In this document: in pieces, positions 1-7,976 of the stretch
Layout of the letters: every line of letters starts with the position of its first letter
Numbering within the stretch: position 1 is the stretch's first letter
NCBI RefSeq assembly: GCF_004345565.1
Contig: NZ_SLWA01000004.1
Span: 62,001-126,000, forward strand
Direction: 5' to 3'
DNA: 64,000 bases
Source: Flavobacterium circumlabens
GTDB lineage: Bacteria; Bacteroidota; Bacteroidia; Flavobacteriales; Flavobacteriaceae
The notes under the pieces: generated by a model
Told to the model about the DNA's origin: nothing
Seen by the model: the letters and a program-made list of their open reading frames with translations, nothing else
Database searches by the model: none
Position numbers and translations under genes: made by a program

Positions 1-300
1 TTAGAAAACAACATCGATGAAGTAGCAGAGCGCATCAGTCAGCTGGGTGAAAAAACAATCGGTACAATGAAGGAATTTATTGAAAATTCAACCCTGAAAG
101 AATCCCCTAAAGAATATGCATCGCAAAAACATATGCTGCAGGAATTGCTGGAAAACCACGAACAAATGGTAACGGAATTCAGAGATTATATTCCCGCTTT
201 TGAAAATGACAATCACGATATAGGTTCTGCCGATTTTATTACCGGTTTATTGCAGCAACACGAAAAAATGGCCTGGGTCCTGCGTCGTTATCAGGCTTAA
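1..300 (+). CDS. dps: Dps-family ferritin-like protein, C-terminal part (5' end outside window)
   Basis: The open frame enters from the left edge, so only the last 99 residues are visible. They begin LENNIDEVAERISQLGEK, which fits the helix of Dps/ferritin-like DNA-binding proteins that carries the ferroxidase-site acidic residues and the AERI(x)nLG signature, and end in a helix containing HEKMAWVLRRYQA. Dps proteins form dodecamers that oxidise and store iron and protect DNA in starvation or oxidative stress. The following genes (CsbD, YtxH-like, Lmo0937-like) are also typical stress-induced small proteins, which supports the call. The ferroxidase-centre residues of the N-terminal half cannot be checked here. 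Confidence 0.78.
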   Translation, partial: LENNIDEVAERISQLGEKTIGTMKEFIENSTLKESPKEYASQKHMLQELLENHEQMVTEFRDYIPAFENDNHDIGSADFITGLLQQHEKMAWVLRRYQA

Positions 301-404
301 AAGACCAAATGTGAATTATAAAACATTCTCAGAAATTGATATAAAAGCTATTCGATGATTAATTTGCAATTTTACAATACTATTAATCATTAAAACAAAA
401 TATC

Positions 405-590
405 ATGAATACTACAGAAATAAAAGGAAACTGGAACGAGTTAAAAGGGAAATTGAAACAAAAATACGCCGATCTTACAGATGATGATCTAATGTATGCT
501 GAAGGAAAAGAAGATGAAATGTACGGAAAACTGCAGCAAAAATTAGGCAAAACCAAAGAGGAGTTTAAACAAATGTTATCAGAATTGTAA
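405..590 (+). CDS. CsbD family stress protein
   Basis: A 61-aa, highly charged protein starting [20 protein letters not shown]. The pattern [33 protein letters not shown] is the CsbD-like family core over nearly the whole length, and the size is normal for the family. CsbD proteins are small cytoplasmic proteins induced in general stress; their biochemical role is not established. The gene stands alone between Dps and an AraC-type regulator and is followed 21 bp after its stop by a strong intrinsic terminator, so it is probably transcribed as a short monocistronic RNA. Confidence 0.9.
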   Translation: MNTTEIKGNWNELKGKLKQKYADLTDDDLMYAEGKEDEMYGKLQQKLGKTKEEFKQMLSEL

Positions 591-611
591 ACCTTTTTTG
601 ACCCCAGAGAA

Positions 612-649
612 AATACCGTCTAAATTATAACCTTAGACGGTATTTTTTT
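612..649 (+). terminator. Intrinsic terminator after CsbD gene
   Basis: A 12-bp perfect stem (612-623 with 633-644, core ACCGTCTAA/TTAGACGGT) with a 9-nt loop, followed by a T-run. It ends the CsbD transcript. Confidence 0.85.
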
Positions 650-750
650 GGTTAAGTCAAATAATGACTTCGTAAAATATAAATATATTTAAACCTATAA
701 GCCGTAAAAACCAAAAAAAAAATGATTATCTTTAACCCTATTTTAATCCT

Positions 751-1302
751 ATGAAATTATTTATAAAGTTCGATATCAACACGATTTGTTCTCTTTTTCT
801 GAAAGAAAAACTGGAAGAAGAAAACTTAAATTTTAGCACCTTAGGCTTTGGCGAAATTGAATTGGATGAGAACCTTGATATTGAAGGACTTGACAATTTA
901 AAAAGCAAACTGGCACCTTTTGGTTTTGAAGTTGTTGAAAATCAAAAAAGTGTTTTGGTCCAGAAAATTAAGGATGCCATCATTGAACTTGTTTATATGG
1001 ATGATAATAATAACTTTAAGAGTTCTGTTTTTTTAGCAGAGAAACTAAATCATAGTTACGGTTATCTATCGAATGTATTTTCGGAAGTAACCTATTCCTC
1101 TATTGAGAATTTTATCATTTTACAAAAAATAGAAAGAGCCAAACAATTGATGTTAGTCAATGAAATGAGCCTGACCGAAATTGCTTTTTTACTAAACTAC
1201 TCGAGTGTGGCCCATTTGAGTACACAATTTAAAAACACGACCGGAATAACGCCATCGGCTTTTCAGAGGATTATTAAAAAGAGAAGAGAAAATTTAAAAT
1301 AA
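751..1302 (+). CDS. Small AraC-type transcriptional regulator
   Basis: 183 aa. The C-terminal ~100 residues form an AraC-type double helix-turn-helix: the segment SSVFLAEKLNHSYGYLSNVF fits the first HTH, and ERAKQLMLVNEMSLTEIAF with LNYSSVAHLSTQFKNTTGITPSAFQ fits the second HTH and family signature. The N-terminal ~75 residues are short and have no cupin domain; they look like a small alpha/beta domain. It lies just upstream of a single-domain response regulator and a hybrid-less histidine kinase in the same direction (22 bp to the next gene), so it may be the transcriptional output of that signalling group. That link is inference. Confidence 0.88.
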   Translation: MKLFIKFDINTICSLFLKEKLEEENLNFSTLGFGEIELDENLDIEGLDNLKSKLAPFGFEVVENQKSVLVQKIKDAIIELVYMDDNNNFKSSVFLAEKLNHSYGYLSNVFSEVTYSSIENFIILQKIERAKQLMLVNEMSLTEIAFLLNYSSVAHLSTQFKNTTGITPSAFQRIIKKRRENLK

Positions 1303-1324
1303 AACCCAAATACCCGAAAAATCA

Positions 1325-1774
1325 ATGCAAAAAAACGCATTACACATTTTACTCGCTGATGACGATGAGGATGACAGACTTTTTTTTAAAGATGCCTTTG
1401 AAGAAGTAAGAGTTCAAACCAAAGTAACTTTTGTCCATGACGGTCTTCAGCTCATGGAACACCTGATGACACCGGATATTAAATTACCGGATATTTTATT
1501 TCTGGATTTGAACATGCCGAAAAAAACAGGTAAAGAATGTTTGATCGAAATCAAAAAAACCGAGCATCTTAAAAATATAATTATTGCTATCTATTCTACT
1601 TCCTCTTCAGAAGAAGATATAGAAGACACCTTTATTGAAGGTGCCAATATTTATATCAAGAAACCAAGTGATTTTAATACCCTGAAAAAAATTATTAATG
1701 AAGTCGTTACCTTAAATTGGCACTATCACACCTCCGGTCTGAACCGAGATAACTTTTTGTTGCGCCTAAAATAA
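1325..1774 (+). CDS. Single-domain response regulator (receiver only)
   Basis: 149 aa, a complete CheY-like receiver with no output domain. The acidic cluster is at residues 12-14 (ADDDEDD), the phosphoacceptor is D61 in LFLDLNMPKKTGKECL, the switch Ser/Thr is in IYSTSS (about 91-95), and the conserved Lys is in IKKPSDF (about 113). The LNMPKKTGKECL form is typical of Rcp1-like receivers that pair with phytochrome-like or CHASE3 kinases. The stop codon is 9 bp upstream of the histidine kinase, so the two are almost certainly cotranscribed and form a cognate pair. Confidence 0.92.
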   Translation: MQKNALHILLADDDEDDRLFFKDAFEEVRVQTKVTFVHDGLQLMEHLMTPDIKLPDILFLDLNMPKKTGKECLIEIKKTEHLKNIIIAIYSTSSSEEDIEDTFIEGANIYIKKPSDFNTLKKIINEVVTLNWHYHTSGLNRDNFLLRLK

Positions 1775-1783
1775 TAACATTCC

Positions 1784-3568
1784 ATGAAGTTGTTCCCCAA
1801 GTTTAATTCTTCAAACTCATTGAGAGTTATTTTTGTGATCGCAGTTTTCATTCTGTTATTTCTTTCTTCGCTTGGATACAAGCACAATCAGGATCTGAAT
1901 GCATCCAGTAAGGTGGCCATGCATACCTATGAGATAAATATTCAGTTAGAAAGATTAATGTCAGCTATAAAAGATGCCGAAACGGGACAGCGCGGTTATA
2001 TCATAACACGTAACAGTCGTTTTTTATCTCCGTACATTTATTCGCGCGATAAGGTCAACACTTCATTTATTACTTTAAAAAAACTTACAGCCGATAATCC
2101 GGTACAACAGGAAAACCTTCGAAGATTATTCAAATTAATCATTCAGCGTTTTACTTCGTTTGAAAACTGCTTCAAATACAGCGATCCCAAAACATATGAT
2201 AAGCGAAAACTCGACAATCATATGTTTGGTGGCCGTATCCTGATGGAGAACATTCGTTTTCAGGTCGATAAAATGAATGATATCGAAAAAAAATACCTGG
2301 ACAGAAGACTGAAAATTTATGACCAGGAGATTTCCCTGAGTCCCGTTTTCTCTATTTCCTTATTTCTTGCCGCCCTGCTTTTTATTCTCTTAGCCTACCG
2401 ACAAATCAGTAAAGACATCCAGCGCCTTAAAGTTTTCAATAAAAAACTGCTGATCTCTTCCCGATTAATGTCTGAATCCGAATCGATTGGTAAATTCAGC
2501 ACCTGGCAATGGGATTTAGATACCCAGAAAATTGACTATTCCGACAATCAGTACCGTTTGCTGGGCGTTCGGCCAAATGCTTTTGTTCCCGTTCAGGAAA
2601 CTTTTCTGGATTTTGTACATCCTGATGACAAAGAAGCAATTGCTGCTTCTATGGAAGAGATTGTCACTAAAAAACATTTACCTTTTATCTATTATAAGGT
2701 ATTACGTGCCGATCGTGAAATCAGATATTTTAAATCAACCGGAAAATTACTAACGGACAAGCAAGGCAGTAAAATTTTACTTGGAATCAATTTTGACATT
2801 ACGGATGAACATTTATTGAATATAGAACTTCAGGAGCGTAATGATGAATTGGAAAAAAGCAATAAAGAACTGGCTTCTTTCAATCACGTAGCAAGTCATG
2901 ATTTACAGGAACCGCTTCGAAAAATCCAGACTTTCATTTCCCGAATTCCTGAGGCAGAAAAAGCAGGAATGTCGGACAGCGCCAAAGATTATCTTTATAA
3001 AATTGAAGTGTCGGCCAAAAGAATGCGTGTTTTAATTGACGATCTGCTTTTATTCTCCAGAACAAACACCACCAAAAAAGAATTCATTAAGTCCAATCTG
3101 AATGAACTGGCCGAAAACGCCAAATCGGAACTACTGGAAATTATTGACGAGAAAAGAGCGGTGATTACCGTTTCTAAATTACCTAAACTGTCTGTCATTC
3201 CCTATCAGATCGAACAGCTTTTTATAAACCTGATCGGAAATTCCCTGAAATACAGCCGTCCGGATACTATTCCTGAAATTCATATTGAAAGCGAAAAAAT
3301 CAATTCTTCCGATTATCCCGGTTTACTGGATCAGAATACCAGAAAATTTCATAAGATCACTTTTAAGGACAACGGAATGGGGTTTGATCCACAATTTAAA
3401 GAAACCATTTTTGTACTCTTTCAACGTCTGCATTCCAAAACAGATTATCCCGGAACAGGAATTGGTTTAGCCATCTGTAAAAAAATAACAGACAACCACA
3501 AGGGCTACATTACAGCAGACAGCACACCCGATAAAGGCTCAGAATTTACCGTTTTCCTCCCTGAGTAA
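1784..3568 (+). CDS. CHASE3-PAS sensor histidine kinase
   Basis: 594 aa membrane kinase. Order: TM1 (about 13-31), extracytoplasmic CHASE3-type region with the hallmark TGQRGYIITR (67-76), TM2 (about 187-205), a PAS domain (about 235-345, WQWDLDTQKIDYSD and FVHPDD), HisKA with H372 in ASFNHVASHDLQEPLRKI, and HATPase_c with N486 (NLIGNSLKYS), DNGMGFD and GTGIGLAICKK. This is the architecture of phytochrome-like HWE-unrelated kinases of Bacteroidota that phosphorylate stand-alone receivers; the neighbouring 149-aa receiver is the expected partner. The stimulus is unknown. A terminator follows directly. Confidence 0.93.
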   Translation: MKLFPKFNSSNSLRVIFVIAVFILLFLSSLGYKHNQDLNASSKVAMHTYEINIQLERLMSAIKDAETGQRGYIITRNSRFLSPYIYSRDKVNTSFITLKKLTADNPVQQENLRRLFKLIIQRFTSFENCFKYSDPKTYDKRKLDNHMFGGRILMENIRFQVDKMNDIEKKYLDRRLKIYDQEISLSPVFSISLFLAALLFILLAYRQISKDIQRLKVFNKKLLISSRLMSESESIGKFSTWQWDLDTQKIDYSDNQYRLLGVRPNAFVPVQETFLDFVHPDDKEAIAASMEEIVTKKHLPFIYYKVLRADREIRYFKSTGKLLTDKQGSKILLGINFDITDEHLLNIELQERNDELEKSNKELASFNHVASHDLQEPLRKIQTFISRIPEAEKAGMSDSAKDYLYKIEVSAKRMRVLIDDLLLFSRTNTTKKEFIKSNLNELAENAKSELLEIIDEKRAVITVSKLPKLSVIPYQIEQLFINLIGNSLKYSRPDTIPEIHIESEKINSSDYPGLLDQNTRKFHKITFKDNGMGFDPQFKETIFVLFQRLHSKTDYPGTGIGLAICKKITDNHKGYITADSTPDKGSEFTVFLPE

Positions 3569-3591
3569 ATCCTACAAAAAAACACACCTTA

Positions 3592-3638
3592 AAACGTTAT
3601 ATAAATCCATTATGGGAATTATATAACGTTTCTTTTTT
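3592..3638 (+). terminator. Intrinsic terminator after kinase operon
   Basis: A 13-bp AT-rich stem (3592-3604 with 3619-3631, core AAACGTTATATAA) with a loop of 14 nt and a following T-rich run. It separates the two-component genes from the DUF4142 lipoprotein gene. Confidence 0.7.
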
Positions 3639-3703
3639 ATGCTGTAAAGTAAAATATTCATTTCGTTAGCATCTTTGCAATGTAATACTTTATGAAGTAA
3701 TTG

Positions 3704-4273
3704 ATGGAAGCAAAACCCATAGTAAAAACAAAAATATTGAGAGTTCTTTTTTTATTGATCATTATAATATGCAGTACATCATGCAAAGAAAATAATCCGA
3801 TAGAAACCAGCTTAAAAAACGAAGTTTTTATAAAAAGTGACAAAGAACAAAGTGAAGCTTATTTTTTAATTGCGACGGCAAATATTAGTAAGTCCATTAT
3901 TGCGAAAAGTCAGATTGCCCAACAGGAAAGTTCAGAAAGTAAGATCGGGGAAATTGGTAAGAGATTACAAAATCAGCAAAATCTTTTGTTACAGGATGTA
4001 ACGAGAATGGCCAATAACAGGCTCGTGGTTGTTGCAGGTATAAATACCGATAATAGAGGGGATTTATATGAACAAATTGAAAAAAATGACAACAATTTAA
4101 ATAAAGCTTATGTCGATGCTGTCGCAACATCATTAGCAGAACAAATTAAGTTATTCGAATCGATTTCCAGAGACACAAATGATAGGATGATTTTAAAATT
4201 GGTATTACAGTATTTGCCTGAGAGTTACCAGCTGCTTAGAGAAGTAGCACAAATTAGAGAACAAATTAATTAA
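3704..4273 (+). CDS. DUF4142-like lipoprotein
   Basis: About 189 aa. The N-terminus MEAKPIVKTKILRVLF.. runs into a hydrophobic stretch ending in a lipobox with acylated Cys about residue 27 (STSC-KEN). The remainder is predicted to be an all-alpha bundle with AYFLIATANISKSIIAKSQIA and QNLLLQDVTRMANNRL, which resembles the ferritin-like DUF4142 family (outer-membrane or periplasmic, function unproven). An in-frame TTG lies immediately before the chosen ATG. Its position between a sensor kinase and a beta-barrel of the stress block suggests an envelope-stress role; this is inference. Confidence 0.7.
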   Translation: MEAKPIVKTKILRVLFLLIIIICSTSCKENNPIETSLKNEVFIKSDKEQSEAYFLIATANISKSIIAKSQIAQQESSESKIGEIGKRLQNQQNLLLQDVTRMANNRLVVVAGINTDNRGDLYEQIEKNDNNLNKAYVDAVATSLAEQIKLFESISRDTNDRMILKLVLQYLPESYQLLREVAQIREQIN

Positions 4274-4316
4274 AAGCCCGTAATGCCCATTTATTAACTA
4301 AAATTATTTAAAAATT

Positions 4317-4967
4317 ATGAAAATTCAATCAAAATTATTATTCGCCGTAACACTTTTTATGACAGCTGCATTTGGAGCGCTACATGCACAAAGTGAAAAT
4401 GTAACCACAGAATTTGGTGTAAAAGGTGGTTTCAATATGTCAAACCTATACGATGACAGCAACGATCCTGACGACAACAATGTATTATATGGTTTTAATG
4501 CCGGTGTATATGCTACATTACCAATATCTGATTTTATTGCCATTCAGCCAGAGCTTTTATTTACTACAAAAGGTGCTGAGTTAAAATACAACAATGCTTT
4601 CGCGGAAGGAAATGCAAAATTCAAATTAAATTATATAGAACTTCCTTTATTAGTGCGTGTAAATGTGACTAAAAACTTTAATATTCAGGCCGGTGGTTAT
4701 GCATCATACCTGGTAAGTTCTAAAGTTACAGGAAGCGGAGATTTTGACTTCGAGGAAGATATTGATACTGACGACTTAAACAAATTTGACGCTGGTATAG
4801 CTGCAGGTGTTGGTGTTGATTTCAGCCCAATTAGTATAGGAGTACGTTATAACTACGGTTTAACAAAAGTTGGTAAAGAAAGAAATGATGGTTTGGGAGG
4901 TACTTATACTTTTCCGGATGCAAAAAACAGCAATTTAACGGTATACTTATCGTATAAATTAAACTAA
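4317..4967 (+). CDS. Outer-membrane beta-barrel protein (PorT/OMP_b-brl type)
   Basis: 216 aa. A signal peptide (MKIQSKLLFAVTLFMTAAFGALHAQ, cleavage after HAQ) precedes alternating amphipathic strands: EFGVKGGFNMSNLY, YGFNAGVYATLPI, FKLNYIELPLLVRVN, FNIQAGGYASYLVS, KFDAGIAAGVGVDF, SIGVRYNYGLTKV, and a C-terminal strand LTVYLSYKLN. This is the pattern of the 8-10-strand porin-family barrels common in Bacteroidota. The substrate is not predictable. It sits in the stress gene block 43 bp after the DUF4142 lipoprotein. Confidence 0.85.
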   Translation: MKIQSKLLFAVTLFMTAAFGALHAQSENVTTEFGVKGGFNMSNLYDDSNDPDDNNVLYGFNAGVYATLPISDFIAIQPELLFTTKGAELKYNNAFAEGNAKFKLNYIELPLLVRVNVTKNFNIQAGGYASYLVSSKVTGSGDFDFEEDIDTDDLNKFDAGIAAGVGVDFSPISIGVRYNYGLTKVGKERNDGLGGTYTFPDAKNSNLTVYLSYKLN

Positions 4968-5006
4968 GAAACAAATTAATCATTAACCATAAATAAAAAT
5001 AACACC

Positions 5007-5159
5007 ATGTCAAATTTATTATACACAATAGCAGTAATCCTGGTTATTCTTTGGGCCCTTGGGTTCTTCGTTTACAGCCTTGGAAGCGTTATCCACATTT
5101 TATTAGTCATTGCAGTCATTGCAATTCTGTTCAGACTTATCAAAGGTCGTGACATTTAA
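5007..5159 (+). CDS. Lmo0937-family small membrane protein
   Basis: A 50-aa protein from ATG 5007 to TAA 5159: starts MSNLLYTIAVILVILWALGF, then a second hydrophobic stretch (VIHILLVIAVIAILFRLI) and ends KGRDI. Two membrane helices with a GF..YS.GS turn match the Lmo0937 family of short membrane proteins, which are often stress-induced; no mechanism is known. It lies between the beta-barrel and the YtxH gene with short gaps, so it is likely part of the same stress regulon. It is easily missed by length filters. Confidence 0.82.
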   Translation: MSNLLYTIAVILVILWALGFFVYSLGSVIHILLVIAVIAILFRLIKGRDI

Positions 5160-5206
5160 AAAAACATTTAATAAATAAATTATATTAATCCATTAAATCA
5201 AATATT

Positions 5207-5491
5207 ATGAAAACTAGTAGCACACTTTTAGGAATTTTAGGAGCCGCAGCGGCGGGAGCATTTTTAGGAGTTTTATTTGCGCCGGACAAAGGTTCAAATA
5301 CAAGAAAAAAAATCTCAGATAAATCTAAAGATTACGGAGATAATCTAAAAACAAAAGTTGACGGAATTATCAGCACAATTACTTCAAACGGTAAAGATAT
5401 TATCGACGAAGGAAAAGCAAAATTCAATGCTGCAAAAGAAGACTTCAATTCTATTAAAGAGGAAGCAAAAACTGTAAAAACGAACTATTAA
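5207..5491 (+). CDS. YtxH-domain protein
   Basis: 94 aa. An N-terminal glycine/alanine-rich membrane segment (GILGAAAAGAFLGVLFAP) is followed directly by DKGSNTRKKISDKSKDYG, the classic YtxH signature, and then by a charged helical tail resembling apolipoprotein-like repeats. YtxH proteins are general stress proteins anchored by one helix; the role is undefined. The gene precedes a holin-like membrane gene by 35 bp, a usual pairing (YtxH next to DUF1469/holin-X-like) in Bacteroidota. Confidence 0.88.
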   Translation: MKTSSTLLGILGAAAAGAFLGVLFAPDKGSNTRKKISDKSKDYGDNLKTKVDGIISTITSNGKDIIDEGKAKFNAAKEDFNSIKEEAKTVKTNY

Positions 5492-5526
5492 AAAGTGAGA
5501 TTTTTAAATCCTAAAACACCTTTATC

Positions 5527-5907
5527 ATGGAAACAAATGCAACAACAAATGAGAACCTGAATCTTTATGAAAAAGCAGAAGATTATGCAAAAACGAGTTT
5601 AGAGTTAATTAAACTCAAAACCATATCGGCTGCCGCTGACGCATTGTCGACAGTAACATCTAGAATAGCGGTTGGAGCTGTTGTTGCATTTTTTACCTTG
5701 TTTCTGAATATCGGACTTAGTTTATGGATTGGAAAAGAACTGGGTGAGTATTATTACGGTTTTTTTATAATAGCATTGTTTTATCTGATTGTCGCCATTA
5801 TAATTCATAAAGCGCAACACAGTCTTATAAAAACGCCAATTGGGAATATGATTATTTCCAGCATTTTAAAAGAAACTAAAAAAGAAATCAATCCTGATTT
5901 AAATTAA
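5527..5907 (+). CDS. Holin-X/DUF1469-like membrane protein
   Basis: 126 aa. An N-terminal amphipathic helix (YEKAEDYAKTSLELIKLKTISAAADALSTV) precedes two strongly hydrophobic helices (about 50-75 and 83-105) separated by GKELGEYYYG, with a short charged tail. This layout is that of the phage-holin/DUF1469-like (Actinobacterial Holin-X-like) proteins. Despite the name, chromosomal members next to YtxH are not lysis proteins as far as is known. Cotranscription with 5207-5491 and the following coiled-coil gene (22 bp away) is likely. Confidence 0.75.
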   Translation: METNATTNENLNLYEKAEDYAKTSLELIKLKTISAAADALSTVTSRIAVGAVVAFFTLFLNIGLSLWIGKELGEYYYGFFIIALFYLIVAIIIHKAQHSLIKTPIGNMIISSILKETKKEINPDLN

Positions 5908-5929
5908 TTGATAATTAAAAAAGACTGTT

Positions 5930-6253
5930 ATGGAAACTGTTTACAATATTGATACATTAAATCAGAGGATTCAGCTATTGGAAAATCGACAGACCGAAGA
6001 ATGGTGCTCGATAAAGGATGAGATTGAAGATATAAAACAAAATCTGAAACCTCTTAACCTTATCCGAAACACTGTTGAAGAAATCAACGAAACCGTTGGT
6101 TTTAAAAGTCATCTGGCGCAATCTGCAATGAGTATCGGAATTGGATACCTGGCCAAAAGATTTGTAGTCGGAAAAAGCGACAATATGTTCAAAGGTATTC
6201 TGGGATCTGTTTTACAACTTGTTGTAACCAATTTAGTTTCTCAACCACAATGA
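5930..6253 (+). CDS. Hypothetical protein with N-terminal coiled coil
   Basis: 107 aa, not assigned to a family. The first ~45 residues look like a coiled coil (LNQRIQLLENRQTEEWCSIKDEIEDIKQNLK). The C-terminal half is amphipathic or weakly hydrophobic, with glycine-rich segments (SAMSIGIGYLAKRFVVGKS and FKGILGSVLQLVVTNLV), possibly membrane associated. It is the last gene of the YtxH/holin-like group and is found in the same order in related stress clusters, to my recollection. Function unknown. Confidence 0.72.
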   Translation: METVYNIDTLNQRIQLLENRQTEEWCSIKDEIEDIKQNLKPLNLIRNTVEEINETVGFKSHLAQSAMSIGIGYLAKRFVVGKSDNMFKGILGSVLQLVVTNLVSQPQ

Positions 6254-6324
6254 CGATTCGAAAGAAGAATCATCACAACACGAATCATAACAAAGAGTAT
6301 TGTCTAAACTTAAATTTATGTATT

Positions 6325-6423
6325 ATGGAAAAGTTAAGCGAAATAGTATTAAAGAACGGTGTGTACATGTACTCTAACCTATATAAATGTTTTGAATTTA
6401 CAAGAGTATTTTTAGGTATCTAA
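6325..6423 (+). CDS. Possible 32-aa small protein
   Basis: An ATG at 6325 opens a 32-codon frame (starts MEKLSEIVLKNGVYMYSNLY) ending TAA at 6421-6423. The start context TTATGTATTATG is AT-rich, as for other genes here. The frame sits alone in a 310-bp gap whose only other marks are a 17-bp perfect palindrome (6481-6497, TCTAATT-CTA-AATTAGA) and a terminator at 6505-6550, which implies that the gap is transcribed on the + strand. No family is recognised, and it could be chance. Confidence 0.3.
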   Translation: MEKLSEIVLKNGVYMYSNLYKCFEFTRVFLGI

Positions 6424-6504
6424 CTCGCTTTATACGTTTTATAAACAAACGGTTAAACAGTTAATATCCTTCACTATAAATCTAATTCTAAATTAGAGCA
6501 TTAA

Positions 6505-6550
6505 AAAAAAAAGCAAAGTAAACTAAATGTCTACTTTGCTTTTTTGTTTT
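6505..6550. terminator. Bidirectional terminator
   Basis: An A-run followed by an 11-13-bp stem (AAAGCAAAGTA with TACTTTGCTTT, arms about 6508-6520 and 6532-6545) and a T-run. It is A/T-tailed on both sides, so it can end + transcripts from the stress block and - transcripts from the lipoprotein gene at 6564. Confidence 0.75.
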
Positions 6551-6563
6551 TTATGTCAGTTCG

Positions 6564-7718
6564 TTATTCTTCTTTATAAGTTCGAACCTTAATATCCGGA
6601 TCACCATTTTCATTTGCATACGATGTTTTAACAAGCAATCCTTGCGAAGAATATTCATAAGCAATTTCGGGGAAATTAGTTACAACGCCGTCTATATCGG
6701 TGATAGTTGTTTTAGTGATATTTAAATATAAAAACGGATCTAAAATTTCGTCTTGTGCAATTAAATAAGGCTTGCGCTCACTATCATAGATCGATATTTC
6801 AGAATCTTTATAGGTTTCTTCCGGATCTGTATAAATGGTATTTAATTTGTTTTTTTCATACGAATAATGGCGTATCATATAATACATGGTTCCTGTACTA
6901 TTTCCATAATACGCTACAGAAAGTTTTCCATTTGAATTATATTCAAACGTATCAATTTCCGTTACTTTTCCGGCAGCATTTGAAACGGTAGATTTAGTAA
7001 TTAAATTATTCGTGTATTCATATACCGTTTTACTCTTTAGAACTCCGTTACCATCATTCTGAATCTTACTCACTAATTTACCTTCATTGTAAGTATAATC
7101 AGTAACAGTCGTTAAGGGTTGTAATGTTTTTAAATTAATAGAATGACGAACCGATTGAATTAACGTAGTGTCGGCATAACTGTAATCTATTGTATAATTA
7201 TAATTGCTATTTTGCGCCGTATAGGTTTCTTTTGTCACTAACTGTGTAAGGTTCTTTTTTGCAGAATCGGTTACGTCAAATTGATAATAACCGCCTGAAA
7301 AAGTTATAATAGCTTTCGCCGGGCTTGTGCTGGTTTTATTTACAATAGTACAAGTAAAATCAGTATTAATTTTAAAACTGTACGTTACCGAAATTTCATT
7401 TTCTACAATTCCGGTTACCTTATACTCTACTGTCGTATTATCAAAAATATTTGAAAATGAAATGGTTTGAGTTCTTGGATAAAAAATAACAGAAATTGGT
7501 TTGCTAATCTCAGTAGTTGGATTTACCTCGCTTGATTTTGAAGCTACCGAGCCCGAAATTTTACTCAATTTTGTACCATAAAAAGCTTTAAACTTAGTCT
7601 GAGTAGGTTTTACATCAGCATATGTAATTTCAGAAGAATTACCTTCTTCCGTATCACTTGAACAAGAGGTCAGCCCTACAATCATTACCAGCAAAAGCAT
7701 CCATTTTTTAAACTTCAT
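6564..7718 (-). CDS. Lipoprotein with degenerate YD/RHS-like strands
   Basis: 384 aa. Signal peptide with lipobox LTSC (MKFKKWMLLLVMIVGLTSC-SSD), Cys about residue 19, followed by a Ser/Asp/Glu-rich linker as in surface-exposed Bacteroidota lipoproteins. The middle and C-terminal parts contain repeated strand motifs of the type TDYTYNEGKLVSK, TVYEYTNNLITK, DTFEYNSNGKLS and IAYEYSSQGLLVK, a weak YD-repeat pattern as in RHS-like extracellular proteins, but too short for a toxin shell. Function unknown. A single transcription unit; promoter not assigned. Confidence 0.75.
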   Translation of the reverse strand: MKFKKWMLLLVMIVGLTSCSSDTEEGNSSEITYADVKPTQTKFKAFYGTKLSKISGSVASKSSEVNPTTEISKPISVIFYPRTQTISFSNIFDNTTVEYKVTGIVENEISVTYSFKINTDFTCTIVNKTSTSPAKAIITFSGGYYQFDVTDSAKKNLTQLVTKETYTAQNSNYNYTIDYSYADTTLIQSVRHSINLKTLQPLTTVTDYTYNEGKLVSKIQNDGNGVLKSKTVYEYTNNLITKSTVSNAAGKVTEIDTFEYNSNGKLSVAYYGNSTGTMYYMIRHYSYEKNKLNTIYTDPEETYKDSEISIYDSERKPYLIAQDEILDPFLYLNITKTTITDIDGVVTNFPEIAYEYSSQGLLVKTSYANENGDPDIKVRTYKEE

Positions 7719-7892
7719 AAATATATTTTTAATTCACCCCGTTTATCATGTCAGGCTGTAGCATGTTTTTAACGTAAAATCAATTATTTTCTCATTAAAA
7801 CGGCGAAATTACATTATTTACAGTAGCAATTTTAAAATGTTTGCAGAAAAAACCGCATTAAATTATAAGGAATTGATTTAAAAGAAATTAGT

Positions 7893-7927
7893 CCAAAAAA
7901 AAGCCGAACTTTTAGTTCGGCTTTTTT
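7893..7927 (-). terminator. Intrinsic terminator downstream of prfA
   Basis: AAAAAAGCCGAAC paired with GTTCGGCTTTTTT around the loop TTTTA. It lies about 50 bp 3' of the prfA stop and is A/T-tailed on both sides. Confidence 0.8.
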
Positions 7928-7976
7928 ATTATGTTTAGTCTAAGAAGTTTAACTTCTAAGATAGCAGAAAGTCTAA

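Noticed and set aside
3701..3703. TTG as start of the DUF4142 gene
   Set aside because: An ATG follows at once (3704) and fits the lipoprotein signal equally well.
5527..5907. Prophage holin
   Set aside because: Holin-like fold only; neighbours are stress genes (YtxH, Lmo0937-like), with no lysis or phage genes.
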